From NCBI GenBank assembly GCA_018466975.1, contig CM031562.1, positions 620,001 through 684,000 on the forward strand: a stretch of 64,000 bases of DNA, read 5' to 3'. Shown here piece after piece: positions 12,345-23,359 of this stretch (position 1 is the first letter of the stretch; every line of letters starts with the position of its first letter). This stretch comes from Sparassis latifolia (Eukaryota > Basidiomycota > Agaricomycetes > Polyporales > Sparassidaceae). The notes beneath the pieces were generated by a model that was given only the letters and a program-made list of their open reading frames with translations, did no database searches and was not told the DNA's origin. A program made the translations under genes and the position numbers.

Positions 12345-13935
12345 ACAATGAATCGCACAACATGCTTGCGAAGAATCTCGACGAAGGGTTTGGTGCAGAG
12401 ACGTGATGCTACGCACTCATCAATACAAAACAACGATAAGGTAGGATTCCCGCATTATGCAAAACGGGTGGTGTGGACGATATTTACGTCCCGGGGTACA
12501 TTTGGTGGTGAGTTCAGCCATCGTCCGCATCAAAAGGTACGACTCATCGCAGCACAAATATTGCCAGAATTGGATATTAGTACTCCCGAAGGAACGTGAA
12601 GGAACTCCAGACTCCATCACATCTCCAAATTCCAGAGGCGGACGGAAATCCCTAGTACGATTCACGCCAGGCAAGCAGGCAGCGTGAGCAACGCGTCATG
12701 AGACAAATCGCGGTGGAAAAGGTCGAGAATCCAAGGCACCAGTAACAGCATCCAAATCTCCAATGTCCAGCCTACAGGGAGATAACACGACTCGACCCCG
12801 CGCACACAGGCACACAATGGATCTGTGCCCCGTGCACGCGTAGATAGACATTTCCAGGCCAAGAAACTCAGAGAAGAAATACAACGGTGCGAAGCACTGA
12901 CGATTGGCGCTCACGATAGGACCTACATACCTTGTGCTTCGACCTGAATCCGCGCCCAGCACCTGGACAGCAAAGTCCTAACTCTGCAGCAAGGCAAATC
13001 ATTCGTACAGGCCTGCGAGGTTTCCCCGAGGCCGCGGAAAGTTGGCAGTTCTGGACTGAGCAACTCGCTCGCCTGGTTGTGCATTCACCTGCACGAACAA
13101 GGATACTTGAGCCAGCAGGACTCGGACACGACCGTAGGAAGGAGAGCTGATCACAGCGTCGCTCGCAAGCTACGTGGCTGGCGCGGTGTGTACCCTGTAA
13201 GACGCCTGACTTCGTCATGCGCATTACATATGGGCTGGTCTGGAGGCTGGACGCCACAGCCTGTTGCGAGATTATACCTTTCGAGCGGGCATGGCGGACT
13301 GCGATTACGAAGAGGGTCCAGGGCTGGCACTTCAATTGCAAGTTTGCCTGAGTCTCGCACAGCTGACGTCTGCATGTTTTGCGCATGGCAGCGATCGATA
13401 TTCCATACGTACCGTCATGGTCATGTGTGGTCGGGGAGTGATTTCAAGGTCGAGACAAAAGTTTTGTCAAACTTTCTACTGTATGTGCTGCTCTCTACAG
13501 CTATCCGATAGCGAAGATAGTCATAGAAGGCGTTCGATGGAGGCACCGGTGGCCAAGCCTGATTTAAGGCCGACTATCTGATCTGGATCTGGAAGTCACC
13601 GATGCGCGTGATTTTCACTGCGGCATCCCCCGATGCTGTAGTATTCCAATTTCCAAATGCGCCACACTCGTTGATCAGCGCGCTGTGGTCGCGCAGCGGC
13701 GCAGGTGGTTCGAGCCTGAGCGCTCTAGCTCGGAGGAATGATGTTTGCGACGGTCGCGCTGCAGGCGGAGAGACTCCGGGACACGCTCAAGGCATAACAC
13801 TGGCTCTTCTCGCGGGACCAATAAATCCATCTCTGGTGCATGGCAAATACCCATCCAGGGCAAATTGTAGCTGTGTGCGGCAAGCTGCTGTTGTTATCTC
13901 GAATAGTTAGTGTGGGGGAAGAAGGCTCACTGGGT
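12345..13935 (-). repeat. Unclassified interspersed repeat, copy 1 (inverted relative to copy 2 at 21380-23010)
   Basis: Its reverse complement matches 21380-23010 in order over roughly 1.6 kb with many small indels. Shared blocks include GAAGGGTTTGGTGCAGA near the outer end, TGGTGGTGAGT, the stretch reading DPLRNRSPPCPLER in one frame near 13310, and TTCCAGATCCAGATCAGATA near 13570. The longest frame (12868-13386, minus, 172 aa) and a second one (13151-13375, minus) are shared only in short segments and shift frame between copies, so no protein is called. No TIR, LTR or reverse-transcriptase motif was seen. Confidence 0.65.
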
Positions 13936-13958
13936 CATGTGTGCATGGAGGAACTGCA

Positions 13959-15580
13959 GTGTATTATGACAGTCACTTTGTACAAAAAATAAATCCCTGC
14001 ACACTCAATTTTTGGCAGGGAAAACACATCACCACACACGAAATGTACAGTCATTTGCATATGAAACTGTGGTCGCTGATGAGCGACGCACTGTTGTTCT
14101 GGCGAAATATATGCCTAATATGGTATGCAGGGTGGTAGGCCAAAAGCTGCTCCCTTCTATACTCACTGGCCTCTGCACATTTGAGGCAGTCAAAAATGGG
14201 CTGAACCTCACCCATTGCAGAAGACATCTTGTGCCTCTTTCATTTTTACTCTCCATCTGACACTGCGGCCCACACAGACAGTGCCAGACATAAGTGGCTG
14301 AGGAGTTGCATCATCTGGGCATACCATGTTAGGCAGGTATCTGGCTGGAACAAATAATGTGTCATGACTGATGCAAATGACTGCCAGTAAGTCTCCTGCA
14401 CACAAAATATGTTCCATGTGCACTTTTCAGAGAAATTCTCTGAGGAAATCTCCTAATAAGGAATATGATCATTTAGTGCTCAGCAATTTCTTGGCATTCA
14501 AATTAGATTTATCCAACTTCATGCCTACTGCCATCCACAATGAGCAGGACACTCTCGACACTGTTGTGCTCAGTGCACTCAGTGAGGTGGATTTTATGAA
14601 TAGTTTCTTGGACTTTTTCTCACTTTTCTGATTTGAATGATAGTATTAAAGTAATAAAAACACATGTATACTACCAAACATAAGGAAACCATCCTCTAAG
14701 GAGGAGGTCACCATTATGCATAACATATAAAGCTTTGAAAACATTGTGCAGCAAGGGCAGGTGGTCTTTGCAGCAACATTGACATGCCCGACAAATAATG
14801 AGAAGAGTGTCAGACATTCCAGACTGAAGGTTTCAACAGCTGCTTAAGTACTGAAGTTCAAAAGTGTGTGGTGACAAAAAAAGTGTGCACAAGATTTATT
14901 TTTTGAATGAAGTAACTGTCATACACTATCTAATCCCTTTCACATGGATCTGAAAGTTATAACATGCATGATTTTATCTGCAACATTCCCCTTGGCTATT
15001 CTAAATGTAATTATTAGTGGGACACTATTGTCACAGTCTGTGCTTCTCAGGCCTCCAGAATGAAGATTACATTGTGCTGACTTGTGTGACAGTTGCATCG
15101 TGAACATGACAGGCTCAGAATGATGTATTCCAGTAGTTTTGCAAGTACACATCCATATGAAATCAGCATAACTCATTCTCTCACCACCAATTTGCCTATA
15201 CAAAAATTGGGCATATCTTTCAATATTGTGTCAGTTTACTTGAACACTCTAATTATGAAATATTTCGCAGTGAAAGAGAACACATAGCAAAAATGCAAGA
15301 TTTGGAGGCTCAATATAAGCACCTGAAAATGACCTGATTTAAAGATCCCTCTTTTGAGGAGCATTCTAAAAATCTGAGCTGTAATCTTAAGCTTTTCTAA
15401 CATACAGAACACTAAATATTCAGCCCAATTAGTGCAGGAGTTCTCGATCCTGCTGAATGTATTCATAAAATGTATGAAGTGCATACACCTATAAAAAGGT
15501 TTTGCATTGCACTGCGCAGAGGCATGCTTAACACTGGAAGGTCTTCAACAACAGAGGACCTCGGGATCAAACTGAAATAA
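13959..15580. mobile_element. AT-rich insertion with imperfect terminal-type inverted repeats
   Basis: Base composition becomes strongly AT-rich compared with both sides. An imperfect inverted repeat of roughly 60 bp pairs about 13959-14040 with about 14855-14930; both sides share TATGACAGT, AAAAAATAAATC, GCACAC and CACCACACAC. A second small inverted pair (CCTAAYATGGTATGC) lies near 14110 and 14320. No coding sequence is convincing. The insertion splits a repeat that is continuous on the right side of the Reg1-like gene. It is probably one or more non-autonomous DNA elements; no clear target-site duplication was found. Confidence 0.5.
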
Positions 15581-15724
15581 AATAAAGTTCATATTCTTGG
15601 ACAAAGCATACTATAGCATATGCTTACCAATCCCGAAGACATTCTGGCTGGAACTTGCAGAGCAAAAAATTTCGCAAACTGGGGTTTTTTTTGCAAATCT
15701 TTGTGTAGATCAGTAGGCCTAGCT

Positions 15725-15845
15725 CTCCAATAAATCCTGCCCGTCTGGGGCAAATTGCAGCGGTGGGCAAAGCTGCTGTTGGCGTCCCGAATAGTTAGTG
15801 TGGGAAAGGGAGACGGGGTCATGTGGGGCTGCTGCATTACGTTGC
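15725..15845 (-). repeat. Partial second copy of the end of the 12345-13935 repeat
   Basis: In direct orientation this matches about 13815-13945: an AATAAATCC block, GGCAAATTG, CAGC and AATAGTTAGTGTGGG recur in the same order. The AT-rich block is therefore flanked by two copies of the same repeat end. Confidence 0.6.
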
Positions 15846-16320
15846 TGTCAAAATCATCACTGGGCGCGGCGGTGGCTGCACAGCGCGATGTCCTGGAGAC
15901 GGTGTTTCACAGTACTTCGTGCCGTCATAGCTTAGCAGACGGGCGAAGTCATCGGATGTGGGGAAACACGTCTTCCTTTGTCTGAGAGGGGAGAATGGCG
16001 GTACACCGTCGGTTGTCGCCGCGGAACTTGCGAGACTCAGTGGACACATTGAAATGCTGGGAAGGGCTGCTGCTGTCAAAGTCATCGCTGGGCGCGGCTG
16101 GCCGTACGGTGATTGCACAGCGCGGTGTCTTGGAGATGGTGTTTCACGGTTGTTCGTGCTATTATAGCGCAAAGTTATCGGACGCGGGGTTACACGTCTT
16201 CCTTTGTCCGAGAGGGGGAAATTGAGGGCGGATTAGCGGAACACCGTCCATTGTCGCCGCGGAACTTGCGAGATTCAGTGGATGCATTGAGATGGTGGGA
16301 AGTTCCGAGAACGTTAGGCA
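15840..16320 (+). repeat. Tandem repeat, two units of about 225 bp
   Basis: Unit 1 begins at about 15843 and unit 2 at about 16069. Both carry GCTGTCAAARTCATCRCTGG, GGTGTTTCAC, CACGTCTTCCTTTGTC, GTCGCCGCGGAACTTGCGAG and an ATTGA-GA-G end. Differences are scattered substitutions plus a small insertion in unit 2. A third, inverted and more decayed unit lies at 21100-21290. Confidence 0.7.
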
Positions 16321-16340
16321 CTGGGAAGGCTGAGACCAGG

Positions 16341-17164
16341 TGATGATGGCATCGACGAGGTAGCGAACATCCTTGTGTGACTGTCGGCGAAGCCGATGGG
16401 CAGGAATGCTGGAGTGAATTGCTGAGCGAGAAACTGTGACGGAAAATGGAGAGTTCCGTGCTGGAGGTGGTCATGCAGCTTGTACGATTGCTGAAGATGC
16501 ATGATCCGCTGAGGCGAGGATCCAGAGATCACGGATGAAGGTATGTTCCTGTTGCTGCCGCAACGTCAACTGTCTGGGGCGTGTCCATGTGTGTTTACTG
16601 TAGCACGGCGCTGCGGTCGTATGGACTTCGGCATAACTGGGGGCCGCACCGGCCCGCTGAGTCTGGAGAGCTAGAGCAGCTCCAGTGTCGAGAAGGAGAA
16701 AAAAATCGGGGACGACCTAGGAAATATCTCGAGCGCATGCTGGACGAGTTCCGGGGCAGCCATTTGGAGAAAAAAAGGCGCAGGATAAACGGGCGGACCG
16801 GGCTGGAGAGGGCGGGGGCACGTGGCTGGACCGGAGAACCGCGTTCGGGAGAGAGCGGGGCGCGCCCTGCATGCTCCCCACACACCATCTTTTCTCAGAC
16901 ACCCATGTCCGTTTCGACATAGTCTGCAGCGCTCTCTCCCTGCTGCACTCCTGAGGACGAGCTAGGCTTCCAGCCACATCGCCGGCTCTTTTCTTTTTAT
17001 TGTACCCTCAGCGTCTTGTTTGGGTTCATCATCAGACCGCTCGCTCCGTCTTCGGCGCCGTCATCCTCTCTTGTATCAACACCACCGCATCTGGAGTATT
17101 CTGCTTTCTTTGCATCAACACCACCGTGTCCGGAGCATTCTCCTTTCTTTGCACCGACATCGTC
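16341..17164. other. 5' flank of the Reg1-like gene
   Basis: An open frame at 16581-16922 has no recognisable domain and overlaps equally long frames on the other strand, so it is not called. The stretch 16980-17164 is pyrimidine-rich and probably contains the transcription start and 5' UTR of the following gene; TTTCTTTTTATTGT near 16989 is AT-rich but not a clean TATA box. Confidence 0.35.
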
Positions 17165-20100
17165 ATGCCTGTACCAGCTACACTCATGAGCTACCTTCCC
17201 GTGCTTCTCATCTCTGTTACCCACTCCGCCGCTCCCGACGACTCCTCTTTTTCTCCTGTCCCAGACGGCCAGGTCGACTATCTATCCCACGAATGGCGCG
17301 AAGAAGACGTCTGGCGCTCCTGGCGCAGCATGACTCGCCAGAAGAACGCCATCGCGAACGGGATGAGGCTGGAGAACGCCAGCTGGCGCACCTGGTGGAA
17401 GCAGAGGAATAAACTCAAGACCATCAGTCCCGAGACTCTCAATTGGTGAGCATTCTCCTCTGTCGTCGTTTCTCTCCCGTTGCGCACGGAGAGGCCTATC
17501 CGCGTTATCTTGCGGCGCTCCGATCGGTTTCTCTCCTATTACTCACGATTCTCTGACAGGCTGAAAGACTCGGACGTGACATGGCTATACGGTCCTCTGC
17601 ACGTAGGTACGGACTGGACGCCGTCGTCACATACCTCTGAGCAAACGCTCCGCCCTCGAGAACGCAAGACGAGCTTCGACGAAATCACAAGCCGCCATGA
17701 ACTTTCCCCACGCAACCTCAAGACCCGCCCGCCACTGACATCGACCGTATCGGCGCCATCATCGAACCCGAAGAAGCCGATTTTGAAGCGACGGAGCATC
17801 AGCCAGCTGCTGTCGCTCCCGAACAGCCCTTTTTTCAGCCAGGGCGACACCGACGAGGAAGAGGTTCCGGAGCATGTGCACGGGGAGGAGTCGGACCGTG
17901 CGCCCGAGGACGACTCTGAGCACGGGCGGCAGCGACGGTTGCTGTTGCACACGAAGAGCGATACGCACATCAGCTCGCGCGGGCGGCCGTTCCGCAAAGA
18001 CTCGCCGCCACGGATCATTGCGGAGGAGTCGCCGCATTCCCCGCACTCCCCGCACTCGGTCACGTTCGCGTCGACGGCCGAAGGGACGTCGAGCGAGCGG
18101 TCGATCTCGACAGGGAGCGACCAGGACTTCAGCGGGGGCTCGGAGCCGAACAAGAAGCGGCATATTTCGTTCAACACGTTCGTCGAGCAATGCATTTCCA
18201 TTGAGAAGCCGAAGGTCAAGCGCTCCGGCAATAGCAGCAGCCGTCTTTCCCGCGTTGCCAGCGACGACGACGACGGGTCAGTGTCTTCCTTATCTTCTGG
18301 GATCGAGCTACACTGAAATATCCTATCCACATAGGTACGAAGAGGACTCGGAACAGGGTTACGATGAGGAGCCCTCGTCGTTTTATCTGCCTAATCAGCC
18401 CGCTTCCAATTCAGACTCGGACGAAGATGACGATGACGATGTGCTGGAAATGCGCACGTCTTCATCCCGCTCCCGCTCGTCTTCAGAGCTCCAGCGTCTG
18501 AACTCGTCGACCGTGAGCCTGTCGCGCCGGTTGCGCCCGGCGCTTTCGCGTAGGTCCTCAACCGCCGGCGACCGCGTCACCATCGCGCCCATCGCGCCGA
18601 CGCTCCTGAAGACCACCGGCGATGCGGACGATCTGGTGTTCGACCACGTCACTGCGCCCTCGAAGGACGTCGAGCTCGTGTACGTGCCCTCGACGCACAA
18701 CGGGTACAGCGTCCCGTCGACGCCCAGCGAGGACGTGTATCACCATCGAGAGTCGTATTTCAGCGTCGGCACGCATTCCCCTCATTCCAGCTCTCCCCTA
18801 GCCGAATCCCCGCCAATACCCAGCGTCGCCGTCCTCCCCCGCCACGCTACCCGACGTCGCCTCACCCCGATTACGCTACCCCGGGACACCCCAGGATGTT
18901 TCCCAAGCCGATCTCAGATTTGCCGCAGAGCGACGCCGTGGTGGAGGATGTGTTCGATTATTTCGGTGATTCGGACGGCGAGGGCTTCACGGAGTGGTCT
19001 GAGCTCTCGCGGAAGGGCGGGCGGAGTAGAGGCAGCGTCTCGCAGGCGCAGGACGGGGCGCGGAGGGTGTGACGCGGTACGCGGAAGGTGGCGCGGCGAG
19101 CGTCACGAACGGACGGAGTAGTGGCCAAATTTCGCCGAGCCACAGCCCGGAGACACCGGTCGTGGTCGTGAACGCAGCCACAGGCGCCGCGGAGGAGCGC
19201 AGCGAGCGCTCGCGGGAAAGCAGCCCGTCGTTCGAGTACCCGGCTGTGCAGCCCTACCAGCCGCCATTGCCACCACGGGGGGACGAGAGTGGCTCGCCGA
19301 CGTTCGTGCATACGCCCGCCCAGGCGGTGCCCGTGCCACGTATCGGCACCTCGCATCCGTTCATATCGTTCTCTCCGCAGGTAACAGACCCCGCGCTGCT
19401 CTCGCCGCCCGACGTCGGGTCATGTCGGGGGCGCCTTCCTGTGTGTTCGTCTGTGAGCGGGTCGACGACGACGGGCTCGAGCAGCTATTCGCGCTCCAGC
19501 GACTCGCGCTCGGACTCGCGGGGCCGCTCGCTCACGCGGACGTCGTCCTTCTCCGACTGCGAACGCTCGGGCTCTCGGTCTAGCCGGGGCACGAATTCGC
19601 CGCTGGGGAGCATCTCGCCTACAGGGTCCGGATTGGGCATTGGGATGCCCTACTCGAGAGGGCGCGAGCGCGATGCTAAGCGGGCGAGTAAGAAGAGCGA
19701 CGAGGAGCGGGGACGTGACCGTGGCGGGAGACGAATAGGTGGGAGCGCGAGCCCGCCGAGTCTGCTCGGATCGCCGATACGAACGGCGGACGAGCACGCG
19801 TACTCGCCCGTTCTCTCGGATGTGCCACTCGAGAGCGTGGCGTTGGCGTCGTCGCCGCCCTCGTCCATATCAGGCTCCTCGACCGCCAGCACCTCGACCG
19901 TGGCCCCTGCGCCTCAGGGCGAGAGCGATATCGTGCAGAATCGACTGCGCGTTCGCATCGTCCACGGCCAGTCTAGCATACCCTCGATAGCATTACCGTC
20001 GCCGATACCCGAAGAGGAGGAACAGCGCTCGCGGCAGCCGACACCCGCCAACTCGCCCGTCTCTGCTTTGCACCGTGCTTTGCCTGATGTACCCGACCGC

Positions 20101-20325
20101 GTGTCACAACCGCCACAACTGCGGCGACCTATGGATCCCCACCCAGAGCGACAACCGCAGGCGGAACAGAAGTCTGCGACGCGTTCAAGTCCTGGCAAAG
20201 ACCGGGCTGCACATGCGTCGCTGGACCACCACGAGCAGCCTGGCACGCTGGTGAGCCGTGCAGTTGAGATGGTGACCTCTGCGAGAGGCTTCCTTGGCGC
20301 AATATGGAACGCCGCCTCATCATGA
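17165..20325 (+). CDS. Reg1-like protein phosphatase 1 regulatory subunit, with two apparent single-base frameshifts
   Basis: Exons: 17165-17445, 17560-18276, 18335-20325. The first part carries the conserved N-terminal block of fungal Reg1-type proteins (WREEDVWRSW, ASWRTWWKQ, then SDVTWLYGPL across the 17446-17559 intron). Exon 2 contains KKRHISFNTFVEQCISIEKP near 18151-18210, whose RHISF fits the RVxF-type PP1 docking motif. The rest is Ser/Arg-rich and disordered, with an acidic patch (SDEDDDDDVLEM) and VVEDVFDYFGDSDGEGF near 18940. In the family, Reg1 directs PP1 (Glc7) to Snf1 kinase and related substrates in glucose repression. The frame shifts twice, near the C5 run at 18836-18840 and again between about 19030 and 19068; one extra base at each place would give a continuous product of about 996 aa. 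Sequence error or real decay cannot be told apart here. ATG 17186 is an alternative start. Confidence 0.75.
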
Positions 20326-21099
20326 TATTCCCCGCCTTCGCCTTCCTCTGATTTTGTCCTCTTGTACTACCTAAGCCTACCCCTCACACCCTCCCCCCTC
20401 CCCCCTTCCCTCGTACGTTACTCACGGGGCCGCTGTTCCCCACCTGTTCCGTCTTCGTTCTCCGTTTCGCCTTCCCCTCCCCCTTCTCGTCTCCCTCGCG
20501 CATCGTCGTCGTCAAGTTATTCTCATATGCATTATTCACCGCGGCTCGGCTCCGGCTCCTCCCAGCGGCAAGTTACAGTACAGGCTCGTGCATCGTTGCA
20601 TCGTAAGCGTGTTGTGGTGGTCCTAGCATCGCATCGAACTATACTTACACTGTGAACTTAATTGACTCGTCTTGTTTTCGCGCTGCGCTGCGTGTTCTGT
20701 TCCTTTCCGTGCTCTCTCCTCGTCGGCGTTGGAGACTCATGGGCTTTGTACATATGGTGCCTGGCGGCGGTGGTGGTACTCCCCGCCCTGGCGTAATGCC
20801 GTATTGATATCTCTGCACTTTTAGTGGTGTTTGTATGTTCGCGCTGCTGCTGCAGTTTTCGCGCGTGGTTGCATGCGTGTTTTTGTAGATAATTTTTGCT
20901 TGTCTATAGATGTACGAGTGCATCTCGCCAGACATTCCATTTCGTGTGAAATGTGCGAGCAGGGGCTCGAGATAGTGGGCCCCGGGCTGCAAGAGGTACA
21001 CAATCGTCTAATTTGGGCCGCAGTACCACCCATGAATCGAAGTTTGGGCTGTGGGTAAGAGACCAACGTACATCGTATTCTTCGTGCACGAGAGGACCC
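20326..21099. other. 3' flank and intergenic region
   Basis: A pyrimidine-rich stretch (20362-20500) follows the stop and is probably 3' UTR. No gene is supported in the remainder. Confidence 0.35.
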
Positions 21100-21290
21100 C
21101 TTGCTCGGAAGTTCCGAGCATCTCAGTACCAAGTTTCGCGACGACGATAGACGGCGTACCGCTGATCCATCCTCTCTTTCCCCATCTCGGACAAAGGAAG
21201 ACGTGCAACTCGAATACCCCGCGTCTGATGACTTCGCCCTTGTCCGCGAAGGCTGTGCGGTGCTCTGCGAAGCACCGGGGCACTGTCTCC
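21100..21290 (-). repeat. Inverted, decayed copy of the 225-bp tandem unit
   Basis: CGGACAAAGGAAGACGTG at about 21187-21204 is the reverse complement of the core of the 15840-16320 units. The flanking sequence keeps their order in inverted form. It lies directly beside repeat copy 2, as expected for the right side of an inverted arrangement. Confidence 0.6.
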
Positions 21291-21379
21291 GGACACCACG
21301 CAGTGTTACATGTTAATTACAAGCCCCGCACAGACTGCACCTGGTGACTCGCGGACTGAGTTTGACAGCAACGTAACGT

Positions 21380-23010
21380 AGCTTCCCCGCATGACCCGGC
21401 GTGCCTCTCTCCCTCACAAGTATTATTCAGGACAGGAACTGCAGCTCTCCGCTCACCGCTGTAATTTGCCCCGGATGGGCATTGGTCACGCACCACAGAT
21501 GGATTTATTGCTCCCCGCAAGGAGATCTAGCCCCATGTGGTGCGTGTTCCGAGCGCGTCTTGGAGTCTCTCCGCCCGCAGCGCGGCCGTCGCAAACAACG
21601 AAACATCATTCCTCCGAGCTGGAGCGAGTGTGGCGCATTTGGCATGGCAGTGGAAATCACGCGCGTCGGCGACTTCCAGATCCAGATCAGATATTCGGCC
21701 TCAAATCAGGCTTGGTCGCCGGTGCGCGCACACTGCGGGGGCGCCCTCTGCTATCGGATAGCTGTAGTGAAGCTGCAACATGCGGTGGAAACTTTGACAA
21801 ACCTTCAATATTCAATTGCCTCGACTTCGAAATCGCTCGCCGACCACACGTGACGGTGCATATGGAGTGTCGATCGCTGCCATGCGCAAAACACGCAGAC
21901 GTCAGCTATGCGGTATAGCACTAAGGGAGACTTGGACAAACTTGAAGTACCAGCCAGGCTGGACCCTCTTCGTAATCGCAGTCCGCCATGCCCGCTCGAA
22001 AGGTAATCTCGCAGCAGGCGGTAGCGCGTCTTAGCGCGTCCGGTCTCCAGACCCGCTTGCAGGTAATTCGCATGACGTCGTCATGCGTTTTGCCATGTAT
22101 ACACCGCGTCGGCCTCGCAGCTTGCGAGCGACTTTGCGTGATCAGCTCCCATTTCTACGGCCGTATCCTGCTGGCTCAGGTCTCCTTGTTCGTCCAGGTG
22201 AGTGAGTGCACAACTAGGCGAGCGAGTTGCTCAGTCCAGAACCCATGCTGACGACTTTCCGCAGCCTCTGTATGCTGACTTCCTCCGGAAAGCCTCGCGG
22301 GTCCGTGCGATGGATTTGCCCTGTTGCATAGTTAGGACCTTGCTGCCCAAGCGCTGGGCGCGGATTCAGGTCGAAGCACAAGGTCCGTAGGTCCTATCGT
22401 GCGTGCCGATCGCCGGTCCAGCTCCGCAGAGGTGGAGGTATCTTGAAGCATCTCTTTCCCTCCGAGTTTCTTGGCATGGAATTGTCTATCTGTACGCGCA
22501 GATCCGTTGTGTGCCTTTGCGCGGGGGTCGGCGTAGGGCAGAGTCGTGTTATCTCTCTGTAGGAGGGACATTTGAGATAATAGATGATGTTATTGGTGCC
22601 TTGATTCTCGACCTTTTCGACCGCGATTTATATCAGAACGTGTCGCTCAGGCTGCCCGCCTTAGACTGATGTGAACCGTACTGGGGAGTTCCGCCCGCCT
22701 CTGGATTTTGGAGATGTTTTCGACTTATAGGTTCCTTCGCGTTCCTTTGGAAGAGCTCTGTTCAGTTCTAGCAATATTTGTGCCGCGATGAATCGTACCT
22801 TTTGATACAAACAAGTACTGGACTCACCACCAATGTAGGGGACTATATCCATTTTGCATAATGCAAGATAATGCGTAACTAAGAGTATGTGTTCGCATCT
22901 TCGAATCCTACCTTACATAGCATTGTCTTGTATTAATGAGTGCATACATCATGTTTCTGCACCAAACCCTTCGCCAACCTTCTTGGCAAGCTTGTCGTGC
23001 GATTCGCATT
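21380..23010 (+). repeat. Unclassified interspersed repeat, copy 2
   Basis: Inverted partner of 12345-13935. It runs from about 21380 (AGGAACTGCAGCTCTCC and the GGATGGGCATTGG block) through TTCCAGATCCAGATCAGATA near 21682 and CGTAATCGCAGTCCGCCATG near 21970 to GAAGGGTTTGGTGCAGA (inverse) near 22970. Several copy-specific insertions are present, for example the AACGA after CGTCGCAAAC near 21598. No intact coding sequence. Confidence 0.65.
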
Positions 23011-23359
23011 TAGTAAGTGTTCACCCTGTGAAGTTGTGATGTAAGTAGTCATTAGAATCAGCAGTGAGGTACAATGGTGCACGTAAACGCAGAAGATATC
23101 TCCAGCCTTGAACTCGATGATGAAGGTTAACCTTTTTTTGGCGTATTCCTTCTGGTGTCCAAAACCGCGGTTGATATCCAGGATTCCCGGGCTGTTTCAA
23201 GTTGGGCGGCTTTCCGTACACATCTTGCACGAAAGTAGTCAAGACTTCCTGCAATATTTAGCAGCTTGAGCTCACTCTGTAGTTCAAACTGCTTCCAATC
23301 ACTGTAAGTTACATCCTGAATCTGTAGCCGCCGAATTGCATAGGGCCGACCATCCCCGG
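23011..23359. other. 5' flank of the kinase gene
   Basis: Minus-strand frames at 23021-23254 and 23127-23402 show no recognised domain and overlap the kinase start, so they are not called. A frame reading AGDIFCVYVHHC on the minus strand near 23080 might be a fragment of a decayed gene. Confidence 0.25.

Noticed and set aside
12868..13386. 172-aa minus-strand open frame in the repeat
   Set aside because: The inverted copy does not keep the frame, and no domain is recognisable; most likely chance openness in GC-rich DNA.
16581..16922. 113-aa open frame before the Reg1-like gene
   Set aside because: Equally long frames exist on the other strand at the same place and no domain is visible; likely promoter/5' UTR sequence.
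17874..19121. 415-aa plus-strand open frame overlapping the Reg1-like gene
   Set aside because: Its first third is an Arg-rich shadow of exon 2 in another frame; only the part after 18335 is real and belongs to the Reg1-like gene.
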